Assembly: GCF_006715485.1 (NCBI RefSeq) | Contig: NZ_VFNH01000003.1 | Location: forward strand, 124,001 to 188,000 | From: Herbaspirillum sp. SJZ107 | GTDB taxonomy: Bacteria > Pseudomonadota > Gammaproteobacteria > Burkholderiales > Burkholderiaceae_D | Reading direction: 5' to 3' | DNA: 64,000 nucleotides | In this document: positions 15,167 to 24,075 of the stretch, one piece after another | Position numbering within the stretch: position 1 is the stretch's first letter | Layout of the letters: each line of letters opens with the position of its first letter | The notes under the pieces: model-generated | The model's input: only the letters and a program-made list of their open reading frames with translations | What the model was told of the DNA's origin: nothing | The model's database searches: none | Made by a program: the position numbers and the translations under genes

Positions 15167-17566
15167 TTACACCATCGGCGGATCGGTCTCGCGCGCAAAG
15201 GCGCGGTGGCCGGCCAGGGCCTCGATGAAGGATGCCAGCGGCGCATCCACCAGCAGGCCCGGGTCGTCCGAACCGTCCGGCAGGGCCGTCGGCACCATGG
15301 CCTTGGCCAGCAGGCCGGCGCCGGCGCCCAGCACCAGGATCGGCTTGCAGTGGCGGTACTGCTCGCGCACGAAGTCGATCGCGTGGGCATTGCGTCCCAG
15401 CGCCGCCACGGCCTGGTCGCCGTCCGGCACGATCATGGCGTCGTAGATCACCGACGGGCCGGCTTCCAGCGAGACTTCGACGCCGAGCGGATCGCCGGCG
15501 GACGTCTTGACCTTGCCCAGCATGTTGCCGACCAGGCGCGGCACGGCGCCGGCAGCCAGCAGCTCGTCATACAGGGCGCGGACCGCATTGCCATCCATGC
15601 CCGGTGCCACCAGGATCGCCACGCGGCGGGTGCGCACGCCGGTCTGGCCGGGGCGGGCCATCAGCGACAGCGACGGCGACGGCGCATACTCGGGCACCGG
15701 CGCATTGCTGACGCGCGGCAGCGGGGCCGGCACGTCCATGCCGAGGCCTTCGGCGACCTTGGCCACCAGACCGTCATCGACGTTGGCCAGCAGTGCCAGG
15801 ATGCGCTCGCGCACCATCGGGGTCTGCACGCGGGTCAGCTCGAAGCGGAAGGCGTTGGCGATGTGTTCCTGCTCGACCGCGGTCTGGCTTTGATAGAACA
15901 GGCGCGCCTGGCCATAGTGCTCGGCGAACAGCTCGGGATTGCCGCGCACCTTATCGACGCTGGCGATCGGTTCCGGGAAGCTGGTGAAACCGGCGCTGCC
16001 GGCCTGGTACGGCACACCGCCGCCCAGCGAGTTCGGCTCGTAGTTCACGCGGCCGCGCGCGATGGCCTGGCGGTGGAAACCGTCGCGCTGGTTGTTCTGG
16101 ATCTGCACGATCGGCGTATTGATCGGGATCTCGTGGAAGTTCGGGCCGCCCAGGCGGGTCAGCTGGGTATCCTGGTACGAGAAGTTACGGCCCTGCAGCA
16201 GCGGGTCATTGGAAAAATCGATGCCCGGCACCACGTGCGAGGTGCAGAACGCGACCTGCTCGGTCTCGGCAAAGAAGTTGTCCGGGTTACGGTTCAGCAC
16301 CATGCGGCCGATCGGGGTCACCGGCACCAGTTCTTCCGGCACGATCTTGGTTGCATCCAGGATGTCGAACGGGAAGGACGCGGCCTGTTCTTCAGTGAAG
16401 ATCTGCACGCCCAGTTCCCATTCCGGGAAGTTGCCCGACTCGATCGCTTCCCACAGGTCGCGGCGGTGGAAGTCCGGATCGGCGCCCGAGATGCGCACCG
16501 CTTCGTCCCACACCAGCGAGTGGGTGCCCTGCAGCGGGTTCCAGTGGAATTTGACGAAGCGCGACTCGCCCTGCGCATTGACCAGGCGGAAGGTGTGTAC
16601 GCCGAAGCCCTGCATCGTGCGGTAGCTGCGCGGAATGGCACGGTCCGACATGATCCACATCAGCATGTGTGCGATTTCCGGCGACAGGCCGGCGAAATCC
16701 CAGAAGGTGTCGTGCGCGGTGGCTGCCTGCGGCATGGCGTGGTGCGGTTCCGGCTTGGCGGCGTGCACCAGGTCCGGGAACTTGATCGCATCCTGGATGA
16801 AGAACACCGGGATGTTATTGCCGACCAGGTCCCAGTTGCCTTGCTCGGTATAGAACTTGACGGCGAAGCCGCGCACGTCGCGCGCGGTGTCGGTCGAACC
16901 GCGCTCGCCGGCCACGGTCGAGAAGCGCACGAACACCGGGGTACGCTTGCCCTTGGCGGCGAACGGCACGGCGCGCGTCAGGGCGCTGAAATCGTCGTAC
17001 GCTTCGAAGAAGCCGTGCGCGGCCGAACCGCGCGCGTGCACCACGCGCTCCGGAATGCGCTCATGGTCGAAGTGCATGATCTTTTCGCGCAGGATGAAAT
17101 CTTCCAGCGCGGTCGGGCCGCGCAGGCCGATCTTCAGCGAGTGCTGGTTGTCGGCAATGGGCACACCCTGGTTGGTGGTCAGGTGGCGGTCGGCCGGGTC
17201 CACGCGCACGCGGTCGAGCGGGGCGACGGTCGGGTTCTCGCCCTCTGGCGGCGTGCCGCTGCCGACTTTTTCCGAGCTGGCGATCTCGCTGCTGGTGCTG
17301 CCGGTGGCGGCGTGGGTCGCCGGCTTGTGATGGTCGCCCTCGAGCGGGATGGCGGATGCCTGGCCGTATTCGGACGGCTTGTTCGGGTTGGACGGCATCG
17401 CGGCTGCCAGCTGCTTTTCGGCGCTGGTTTTCTCGAGCAGGCGATCGCCGACCGGGTTGCTGCTACCGAGGCTGGATGGCGGCGTCGGATCCGACGGGCC
17501 GGCCATGGTGCTCAGTACGGAGCCTGCGCCGTCGGTGGAAGCAACTGGTTTCTTCTTGGAAGGCAT
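15167..17566 (-). CDS. katE: Large-subunit monofunctional catalase HPII
   Basis: The 799-residue product is a large-subunit heme catalase that dismutates hydrogen peroxide in the cytoplasm. Seen in order: a ~100-residue disordered Ser/Pro-rich N-terminal extension; the core with catalytic His in ERVVHARGSAAHG, the distal VFVRFSTVAGERG motif, GNNIPVFFIQD, and the heme-ligand Tyr motif FSYQDTQLTRLG; and a C-terminal flavodoxin/GATase1-like domain (RRVAILVAPGMDGNAVRALY) typical of HPII. E. coli KatE has 753 residues, so this one has a longer N-terminus. GAGGAT lies upstream of the ATG, and the 209-bp region before it is AT-rich. Confidence 0.97.
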   Translation of the reverse strand: MPSKKKPVASTDGAGSVLSTMAGPSDPTPPSSLGSSNPVGDRLLEKTSAEKQLAAAMPSNPNKPSEYGQASAIPLEGDHHKPATHAATGSTSSEIASSEKVGSGTPPEGENPTVAPLDRVRVDPADRHLTTNQGVPIADNQHSLKIGLRGPTALEDFILREKIMHFDHERIPERVVHARGSAAHGFFEAYDDFSALTRAVPFAAKGKRTPVFVRFSTVAGERGSTDTARDVRGFAVKFYTEQGNWDLVGNNIPVFFIQDAIKFPDLVHAAKPEPHHAMPQAATAHDTFWDFAGLSPEIAHMLMWIMSDRAIPRSYRTMQGFGVHTFRLVNAQGESRFVKFHWNPLQGTHSLVWDEAVRISGADPDFHRRDLWEAIESGNFPEWELGVQIFTEEQAASFPFDILDATKIVPEELVPVTPIGRMVLNRNPDNFFAETEQVAFCTSHVVPGIDFSNDPLLQGRNFSYQDTQLTRLGGPNFHEIPINTPIVQIQNNQRDGFHRQAIARGRVNYEPNSLGGGVPYQAGSAGFTSFPEPIASVDKVRGNPELFAEHYGQARLFYQSQTAVEQEHIANAFRFELTRVQTPMVRERILALLANVDDGLVAKVAEGLGMDVPAPLPRVSNAPVPEYAPSPSLSLMARPGQTGVRTRRVAILVAPGMDGNAVRALYDELLAAGAVPRLVGNMLGKVKTSAGDPLGVEVSLEAGPSVIYDAMIVPDGDQAVAALGRNAHAIDFVREQYRHCKPILVLGAGAGLLAKAMVPTALPDGSDDPGLLVDAPLASFIEALAGHRAFARETDPPMV

Positions 17567-17722
17567 TTCTATCCTCGCTAATTGATTAATTTGATTGCTC
17601 AGGTATCAACCAACACCATAGCTCAGCCAGGCAGAATGAAATGTGAAGTGCTTAACATATATTTAATATATCATTGCAATCATTACTATCGCCTCAATAG
17701 ATTTTAAAAATGAGAAGGCAGT

Positions 17723-17750
17723 AAAAAAGCGCTGTCCTTGCGAACAGCGC
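17723..17750 (-). terminator. Terminator of the DUF3016 gene
   Basis: On the minus strand a 7-bp GC stem (GCGCTGT/ACAGCGC, 8-nt loop) is followed by six T residues, 25 bp after the stop of the DUF3016 gene. Confidence 0.85.
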
Positions 17751-17775
17751 CTGCAATGACGAAGAACACGCCGGC

Positions 17776-18273
17776 TCAGCGGTGGCGCCGGTTCGGCAGC
17801 GGTGCGATGGTCTTGTCGAACCAATCGTCGATCATCCGTTTTTCATAGCGCAGCGGCTCGCTGTCCGAGATGAGGAGCGAGCCTTGCTGATAATTCATGT
17901 CCGCCAGCCTGGCTTCGCCACTCCTGATCACCTGGCCGTTCTGTTCGACCGCATAGCGCAGTTCCATGCGCGGCCAGTCGGCGCGGCCGGTCATCACGCG
18001 CAGGTCGCGGCCCGCGCGCGCATTCGGGATCAGGCGCCCGGCCGGATCGAAATCGGTGACTTCGATGCGCAGGTCCTGCCCTTGCGGCAACGCCTTGCCG
18101 AGTTGCTGGAAGTGGTCGGTGATCTGGCCCAGCATCTCGTCGCGCTCCCAGGTCGCGAACGGCAGGTCGTAGAATTTTTCGGGGTGGTCATAGACCACGC
18201 TCACCGCGGCCGAAGCGGCTCCGGTGCTCAGCGCCAGCAGGCCCGCCAGCGCCCATCGTGTCGACGGTTTCAT
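17776..18273 (-). CDS. DUF3016 family exported protein
   Basis: The frame extends far upstream but the real start is the ATG at 18273 with AGAGGAAA before it. The 165-residue product has a signal peptide (MKPSTRWALAGLLALSTGAASA). The mature part VSVVYDHPEKFYDLPFATWE followed by LRIEVTDFDPAGRLIPNARAG and RDLRVMTGRADWPRMELRY is characteristic of DUF3016 periplasmic proteins, whose function is not known. It is divergent from the endonuclease VIII-like gene and ends at a clear terminator. Confidence 0.85.
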   Translation of the reverse strand: MKPSTRWALAGLLALSTGAASAAVSVVYDHPEKFYDLPFATWERDEMLGQITDHFQQLGKALPQGQDLRIEVTDFDPAGRLIPNARAGRDLRVMTGRADWPRMELRYAVEQNGQVIRSGEARLADMNYQQGSLLISDSEPLRYEKRMIDDWFDKTIAPLPNRRHR

Positions 18274-18444
18274 GTTTTTTCCTCTTTTGTTCACAGGTCC
18301 CAGATGGGAATATACGCCGCTTTTTACAGCGTCGTCCGTCTGCCGAACGTCCTGAGTTTGTATCGAAATGTTAGTCCCCGCACAGGCCGTCGCGGGGGGG
18401 CTGGCGCACAATCGGACCCGACAGTAAATGCCCAGGAGTCCGCC

Positions 18445-19182
18445 GTGCCCGAAGGCCCATCGCTGTATATATTGAAGGAGCAGACCGCCCAGTTCGTGGG
18501 CAAGGAAATCGTGCGCGCCGAGGGCAATACCTGGGCCATCGACACGACGCGCATGGTGGGCCAGCCCATCGTGTCGCTGCGTACCTGGGGCAAGCATTTC
18601 CTGATCGAGATGCCAACCATGGTCGTGCGGATCCACTTCCTGCTGTTCGGCACCTACCGCGTCAATGAAGGACGCGACAAGCCGCCGCGGCTGTCGCTCG
18701 GCTTCGCCGACGGCAGCGTGCTGAATTTCTATGCCTGCTCGGTGAAGGAAATCGACCAGGACATCGACGTCATGTACGACTGGGCCGCCGACGTCATGTC
18801 CGATGCCTGGGACCCGGCCAAGGCGCGCAAGAAGCTGCGCGCCTGCCCAGACATGCTGGCCTGCGACGCCCTGCTCGACCAGGACATCTTCTCGGGGGTC
18901 GGCAACATCATCAAGAACGAGGTGCTGTTCCGCATCCGGGTCGACCCGCGCTCCACGGTCGGCGCCCTGCCGCCGGCCAAGCTGCGCGCGCTGGTGCAGG
19001 AAGCGCGCCAGTACAGCTTCGATTTCCTCGGCTGGAAAAAGGAATTCACCCTCAAGCAGCACTGGCTGGCGCACGCCCAGAAAACCTGCCCGCGCTGCCA
19101 CATCCCCTTCCACAAGGCCAACCTCGGCAAGAGCAACCGGCGCAGCTTCTGGTGCGAACGCTGCCAGAAACTTTACGGCTGA
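18445..19182 (+). CDS. Endonuclease VIII-like DNA glycosylase (Fpg/Nei family)
   Basis: The GTG at 18445 with AGGAG 7 nt upstream gives 245 residues; removing the initiator exposes PEGP, the catalytic Pro-Glu pair of the Nei branch (Fpg has PELP). Other family marks are the conserved Lys region RTWGKHFLIEM, DQDIFSGVGNIIKNEVLFRI (helix-two-turn-helix) and a C-terminal zinc finger CPRC...CERC ending in KLYG. These bifunctional enzymes excise oxidised pyrimidines and nick the abasic site. The open frame runs upstream to 17782, but that part is antisense to the DUF3016 gene and is not coding. Confidence 0.92.
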   Translation: MPEGPSLYILKEQTAQFVGKEIVRAEGNTWAIDTTRMVGQPIVSLRTWGKHFLIEMPTMVVRIHFLLFGTYRVNEGRDKPPRLSLGFADGSVLNFYACSVKEIDQDIDVMYDWAADVMSDAWDPAKARKKLRACPDMLACDALLDQDIFSGVGNIIKNEVLFRIRVDPRSTVGALPPAKLRALVQEARQYSFDFLGWKKEFTLKQHWLAHAQKTCPRCHIPFHKANLGKSNRRSFWCERCQKLYG

Positions 19183-19236
19183 CCCCGGTGTGTTGTAGAG
19201 GGGCGAACATTTGTGGACTGTGTTCAATATTTCCTG

Positions 19237-19249
19237 TTGTTAATAACAA
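19237..19249. promoter_or_regulatory. Palindrome TTGTTAATAACAA upstream of the HD-GYP regulator
   Basis: A 13-bp palindrome (TTGTTA-A-TAACAA) lies 83 bp before the start of the response-regulator gene in a 149-bp AT-rich spacer. It is a possible operator; no family is assigned. Confidence 0.3.
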
Positions 19250-19331
19250 GTTCTGATACTACAATCGTTTCCATCCATCTTGCTTTAGCACAAGCTTTTG
19301 ATCTGACACATTCACGATACTGGATCGTCTT

Positions 19332-20837
19332 ATGTCATTCCTGTCTTCAGCCGCGCCGAAACTCGCTCCCTGGAAGGTTCTGCTCGTCGACGACGAACCG
19401 GACATCCACGACATCACCAAGCTGACGCTGACGCGTTTCCGCCTGGACGGCCGCGCCCTCACCTTCCTGCACGCCTACAGCGGCGCCGAAGCCAAGGAAG
19501 TGCTGGCGCGCGAGAAGGACATCGCGCTGGTGTTCCTGGACGTGGTGATGGAGCGGGAAGACAGCGGCCTGGAAGTCGCGCGCTGGCTGCGCCAGGACCT
19601 CGACAACCAGTTCACCCGCATCGTGCTGCGCACCGGCCAGCCCGGCCAGGCGCCGGAAGAGCGCGTGATCGTCGACTACGACATCAACGATTACAAGGAA
19701 AAGACGGAACTCGACCGCACCAAGCTGTTCACCACGACCTTCGCGGCGCTGCGCGCCTACCGCGACATCATGAAGGTCGAGGAGGCGCGCCGCACCCAGC
19801 AGAATTACCGCGAGGGCCTGGAGCGCGTGATCGCCGCGTCCGGCCACCTGTTCCGCCAGCGCAGCCTGAAGGATTTCGCCAGCGGCCTGCTGCAGCAGGT
19901 GGTGGCGCTGCTGCAGCTCGAGCAGAGCATGCTGCTGCGCGTGGCCGGCGCCAGCGTGATCGCCGGCGAGAGCCGCTACGAGGTGCTGGCCCGGATCGGC
20001 GACGTCGGCGAAGAGGACATCGGTCCCGAGCTGATCGCCCGGCTCGACGAGGCGCGCCACAACCGCATCTCCAAGCTGCATGGCGACACCTATGTCGGCT
20101 ACTTCCCCAACAACAGCGGCAAGGCCTCGCTGCTGGTGCTGAAAGGCGTGGACGAGCTGTCCGAGATCGACGTCCAGCTGCTCGACGTGTTCTGCACCGG
20201 CGTGGCGATCGCCTTCGACAACATCCTGCTGAACCAGGAAATCACCGATACCCAGGCCGAGCTGATCCTGCGCCTGGGCGACGTGGTCGAGTCGCGCTCG
20301 CACGAAGCCGGCAACCATGTGCGCCGCATGGCCCAGATCTGCCACATGCTGGCGCTGGAATCGGGCATGACGGAAGAAGAGACCGCGGTACTGATGCACG
20401 CGGCGCCGATGCACGACATCGGCAAGATCGCGACCCCGGACGCGGTGCTGCTGAAACCCGGCCGCCTCACGCCCGAGGAATGGGAAATCATGAAGCAGCA
20501 CCCGACCGTCGGCCTGCAGATCCTGGACGGCTCCCAGCGTCCGATCCTGAAGGCGGCCGCCGTGATCGCCCACCAGCACCACGAGAAATGGGACGGCAGC
20601 GGCTATCCGCAAGGCCTGAAGGGCGCGCAGATCCATCCGTATGCGCGCATCGTGGCGGTAGCCGACGTGTTCGACGCCCTTACCCACGCGCGCTGCTACA
20701 AGGAGGCGTGGCCGATCGGCCAAGTGCGCGACTATCTGCGCGAAGTCGCCGGCAAGCACCTCGATCCGGACTACGTCGACATCCTGATCAGGAACATCGA
20801 CAAGGCCGACGAAGTCAACCGGCGCTGGCCGGACTGA
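19332..20837 (+). CDS. Response regulator with DUF3369 and HD-GYP domains
   Basis: The 501-residue product has an N-terminal receiver domain (acid pair Asp20-Asp21, phosphoacceptor Asp70 in VFLDVV), a DUF3369 middle region (~165-315, a GAF-like domain: RQRSLKDFASGLLQQVVALL) and a C-terminal HD-GYP phosphodiesterase. The HD pair is in PMHDIGKIA (~361) and the signature in HHEKWDGSGYPQG (~416), with DVFDALTHARCYK after it. HD-GYP domains with these residues usually hydrolyse cyclic di-GMP to GMP. It lies 76 bp upstream of a hybrid kinase on the same strand, its likely partner. Confidence 0.95.
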   Translation: MSFLSSAAPKLAPWKVLLVDDEPDIHDITKLTLTRFRLDGRALTFLHAYSGAEAKEVLAREKDIALVFLDVVMEREDSGLEVARWLRQDLDNQFTRIVLRTGQPGQAPEERVIVDYDINDYKEKTELDRTKLFTTTFAALRAYRDIMKVEEARRTQQNYREGLERVIAASGHLFRQRSLKDFASGLLQQVVALLQLEQSMLLRVAGASVIAGESRYEVLARIGDVGEEDIGPELIARLDEARHNRISKLHGDTYVGYFPNNSGKASLLVLKGVDELSEIDVQLLDVFCTGVAIAFDNILLNQEITDTQAELILRLGDVVESRSHEAGNHVRRMAQICHMLALESGMTEEETAVLMHAAPMHDIGKIATPDAVLLKPGRLTPEEWEIMKQHPTVGLQILDGSQRPILKAAAVIAHQHHEKWDGSGYPQGLKGAQIHPYARIVAVADVFDALTHARCYKEAWPIGQVRDYLREVAGKHLDPDYVDILIRNIDKADEVNRRWPD

Positions 20838-20913
20838 CAACCAGACAATCCGGCCATTTGTCGGGTAGTATTCGGCATCCTGCACCGCCCTGTCGAGGCG
20901 GCCGACTTTCACG

Positions 20914-23124
20914 ATGCGTATCCGAACCCGACTGCTGATCATCATCCTCGCCATCCTGGTGCCCGCCTTCGCGGCGGCGGCGCTGGCGGTCGGCTACGTC
21001 TACATCGAGGAGCGGCGGGCCCAGGAAAACAGCGTGACCGAGGCAGTGCGCGCCTTCGCCCTGCTGGTCCAGAACGACTTGCAGACCCGCGAAGGCATCC
21101 TGCATGCGCTGGCCGCCTCGCCGGCACTGGCCCAGGGCGAGCTCGGCGAGTTCTCCCAGCATGCCAGGCTGCTGGCGCCGACGCGCGACAGCGCCATCAT
21201 CCTGCTCGAACCGACCGGCCGCCAGCTGATGAACACGCGCGCGGCACCGGACCAGGCGCTGCCGGAGCGGCGCCGCTCGAACATCCAGGCGCTGATCGCC
21301 AAATACGGTCCCGACCGCACACTGGTGTCCGACCTGTTTCCGGCGCCGTTCAGCGGGCAGCACGACTTCGTGATCCAGGTCCCGGTGCGCCTCGGGGGCC
21401 AGCTGCGTTATTTCCTGAGCATGAGCGAAGACGCCGGGCGCCTGCAACACCTGCTCGAAATCCAGCGCTTCCCGGCCGACTGGCAGGCGGTGATCGTCGA
21501 CCGCAGCAACCGCATCATCGCGCGCACGCGCGAACCCGAGCACTTCCGCGGCCGCACCGTCAGCGCCGAGGCGCAGCGTCAGTTCGCAGCCCGGCGCGAG
21601 GGCATCTTCAACGGCACCAACCTGGCCGGCACCCCGGTGCAGGGCTTCTTCGGCACGGTGCCGGACGTCGACTGGAAAGTGATGGTCACCATTCCCCAGG
21701 CCGAACTGCGGCGCGTGCCGCTGCACGCCGCCGCCTTCCTGGCCGCGATGATGGCGCTGCTGCTGGCGCTGGCACTGGCGGGCGCGCGCTGGGTCGGCCG
21801 CCGCGCGATCGCACCGATCGAGCAGCTGGGCCGCAGCGCCGACGACCTGGGCAAAGGCGTCGAAGTGGCGTATGCGCCGCAGGAAGTGGCCGAGCTGGAT
21901 GCGGTGGCGCGGCGCATGGCCGACGCCAGCGTCGAGATCCGCCGCGCGCGCCACGAGATGGAAGCGCGCGTGGCCGAGGCGGTGGCTGCCAGCGAGCAGG
22001 CGCAGCGGGCGCTGATGCACAGCCAGAAGCTGGAAGCGCTGGGCCGGCTCACCGGCGGCATTGCCCACGAATTCAACAACCTGCTGCAGACGCTGACCAC
22101 CGCCCTGCAGCTGGCCGCGCTGACCTCGAACCAGCCCAAGGTGCAGTCGCTGATCGACACCTGCAAGCGCACCGTCGGCCGTGCCAACGCGCTGACCACG
22201 CGCCTCGGCTCCTTCGGCCGTCTGCAGGATGCGCGGCTGCTGACCGTCGATCCGGCCGAACAGGTGCGCAATTCGCTGCAGCTGATCCGCGGCGTACTGC
22301 GCCACGGCATCACGCTCGACATCGATTGCGAGGACGGCGCCTGGCCGGTGACCATCGATCCGCTGCAGTTCGACCTGGCCCTGCTGAACCTCGCCATCAA
22401 CGCGCGCGATGCCATGGCCGACGGCGGCCGCCTGCAGATCCGCGTGCGCAACACGAAGGTGGAGCCGACCATGGAACGCACCGGCGGCGACTACGTGGTG
22501 GTGACGGTCGCCGACAGCGGCAGCGGCATGCCGCCCGAGGTGCTGGCGCGCGCGCTCGACCCCTTCTTCACCACCAAGGCGCCGGGCGAAGGCACCGGCC
22601 TCGGCCTGCCCCAGGCGTATGCCTTCGCGAACCAGTCGCAGGGCTTCCTGGCGCTGGCCAGCAGCGTGGGCGTCGGCACCACGATCGACCTCTACCTGCC
22701 GCGCTCGGCACAGCCGCTGTCCCACAGCCCGGCCAGCGGTACGGATACCGGCACAGCAATGCCGCAGGCGAGCGGTCGCGTGCTGTTCGTCGAAGACGAT
22801 CCGCTGGTGCGCGAAGCGGTGGTCGGCGGCCTCGAAGACGCCGGCTTCGACGTGGTGGTCGCGGCCAGCGGCGACCAGGCGCTGGCGATGATCGAGAAAG
22901 GGCTCGATACCGAGGTCGTGTTTTCCGATATCGTGATGCCCGGCCAGGTCAGCGGCATCGACCTCGCCGCCCTGCTGCGCGAGCGCCGTCCCGGCCTGCC
23001 GGTGGTGCTGGCGACCGGCTACACCGACCAGCGCGCCGTGGTGCCGGGCGTGCAGGTGCTGGCCAAACCCTACGAGATCGGCCAGCTGGTGGAATTGCTG
23101 GCCGGCCTGACGCGGCCGCGCTAG
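20914..23124 (+). CDS. Hybrid sensor histidine kinase with C-terminal receiver
   Basis: This is a 736-residue membrane kinase. Residues 7-30 form the first membrane helix; ~31-268 is a periplasmic Cache-like sensor (ESxx pattern TLVSDLFPAPFSGQHDFVIQ); ~272-293 is the second helix; a HAMP-like linker and coiled coil follow. The H-box GGIAHEFNNLLQT has the phosphorylated His385. The N and G boxes (NLAINARDAMADGG, DSGSGMPPEV, GEGTGLGLPQ) are complete. The C-terminal receiver has its Asp in VFSDIVMPG. It probably signals through its own receiver and may also serve the HD-GYP regulator just upstream. Confidence 0.95.
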   Translation: MRIRTRLLIIILAILVPAFAAAALAVGYVYIEERRAQENSVTEAVRAFALLVQNDLQTREGILHALAASPALAQGELGEFSQHARLLAPTRDSAIILLEPTGRQLMNTRAAPDQALPERRRSNIQALIAKYGPDRTLVSDLFPAPFSGQHDFVIQVPVRLGGQLRYFLSMSEDAGRLQHLLEIQRFPADWQAVIVDRSNRIIARTREPEHFRGRTVSAEAQRQFAARREGIFNGTNLAGTPVQGFFGTVPDVDWKVMVTIPQAELRRVPLHAAAFLAAMMALLLALALAGARWVGRRAIAPIEQLGRSADDLGKGVEVAYAPQEVAELDAVARRMADASVEIRRARHEMEARVAEAVAASEQAQRALMHSQKLEALGRLTGGIAHEFNNLLQTLTTALQLAALTSNQPKVQSLIDTCKRTVGRANALTTRLGSFGRLQDARLLTVDPAEQVRNSLQLIRGVLRHGITLDIDCEDGAWPVTIDPLQFDLALLNLAINARDAMADGGRLQIRVRNTKVEPTMERTGGDYVVVTVADSGSGMPPEVLARALDPFFTTKAPGEGTGLGLPQAYAFANQSQGFLALASSVGVGTTIDLYLPRSAQPLSHSPASGTDTGTAMPQASGRVLFVEDDPLVREAVVGGLEDAGFDVVVAASGDQALAMIEKGLDTEVVFSDIVMPGQVSGIDLAALLRERRPGLPVVLATGYTDQRAVVPGVQVLAKPYEIGQLVELLAGLTRPR

Positions 23125-23125
23125 C

Positions 23126-23461
23126 TTACAGGGTCAGCCGGACCCGTTCGCCGGCGAAGGCGACCAGGCAGGTCGTGCCCGACAGCGCGCGTCCGCTCAC
23201 GGTGGCGCAGCTGGCATGCACCGGCTTGCCCTGGAAGCTGCCGCTGAAATCGCCATCGCCCTTGAGCAGCGACACATTGTCTTCGATGACCTTGGCGTTG
23301 TTGACGTAGATGCGCACGTTGCTGCTGTCAACCAGCTCGCCGCGGATTTGCAGCGCGCCATCGGTGCTGGCATAGTGATTTCCGGTTACAGGCGTGATCG
23401 TGGTCGAGCAGGCCGAGAGCAGCGCGAGCGCGCCGGCAAGAATTGTAATTTTTTGCAACAT
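23126..23461 (-). CDS. Small lipoprotein of unknown function
   Basis: The 111-residue product has a lipoprotein signal (MLQKITILAGALALLSAC, Cys18). The mature part is beta-rich with a possible disulfide (HASCATV, GTTCLVAF). No family is recognised. It converges on the hybrid kinase with 1 nt between stop codons. Confidence 0.75.
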   Translation of the reverse strand: MLQKITILAGALALLSACSTTITPVTGNHYASTDGALQIRGELVDSSNVRIYVNNAKVIEDNVSLLKGDGDFSGSFQGKPVHASCATVSGRALSGTTCLVAFAGERVRLTL

Positions 23462-23649
23462 TTCCGTATATTCCGTATTTTTTTATGGATGTCTTTCAGG
23501 ACAACCCTATGATAATCGGTCTGTGTGGAAACAATCTATCCAATTCTTACAAAATTAATGAGTTTTAAGAATCTTAAATTTACCAATTGCAATCTCAATA
23601 TTGTTGACGCAAGGAAACTATTGGTTTCGATGGCAATGTTGCGGCCAGC

Positions 23650-24075
23650 ATGGAGATGACGATGGAAGCGCTGCCTTTACGTTTTTCGGCCGGTACCGAC
23701 CTGCGGGCGGCGCTCGACGCCATCCCGCGCCTGCATGGGGTCGACGCGGCCTTCGTGGTGCAGGGAATCGGCAGCCTGAGCGTGGCGTGCCTCCGCTATG
23801 CCGGCAAGCCGGAAGCCGCCGAACTGCGCGGCGACCTCGAGATCCTGACGCTGGGCGGGTCGCTGGGACCGGACGGGCCGCACCTGCACATCTCGGTGGC
23901 GGATGGCGAAGGCCGCGTGTTCGGCGGCCATATGGGAGAGGGGTGCGTGGTGCGGACCACGGCCGAGGTGCTGGTGGCGCTGCTGCCGGGGCACCGTTTC
24001 AGCCGCGAGCACGATCCCGCGACTGGCTACAAGGAATTGTGCGTCACGCAGCGGCCAGCAGCGGCCTCTTCTTGA
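23650..24075 (+). CDS. PPC (DUF296) domain protein
   Basis: The 141-residue protein is a single PPC domain: LRFSAGTDLRAALDAIPRLH, VVQGIGSLSVACLRYAG, GPHLHISVADGEGRVFGGHM with the metal-binding His set, and TTAEVLVALLPGHRF. In plants this domain follows AT-hooks; bacterial stand-alone forms are trimers of unknown role, sometimes annotated as DNA-binding. Its last 32 nt overlap the end of the convergent GAF kinase gene. There is an alternative ATG at 23662. Confidence 0.9.
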   Translation: MEMTMEALPLRFSAGTDLRAALDAIPRLHGVDAAFVVQGIGSLSVACLRYAGKPEAAELRGDLEILTLGGSLGPDGPHLHISVADGEGRVFGGHMGEGCVVRTTAEVLVALLPGHRFSREHDPATGYKELCVTQRPAAASS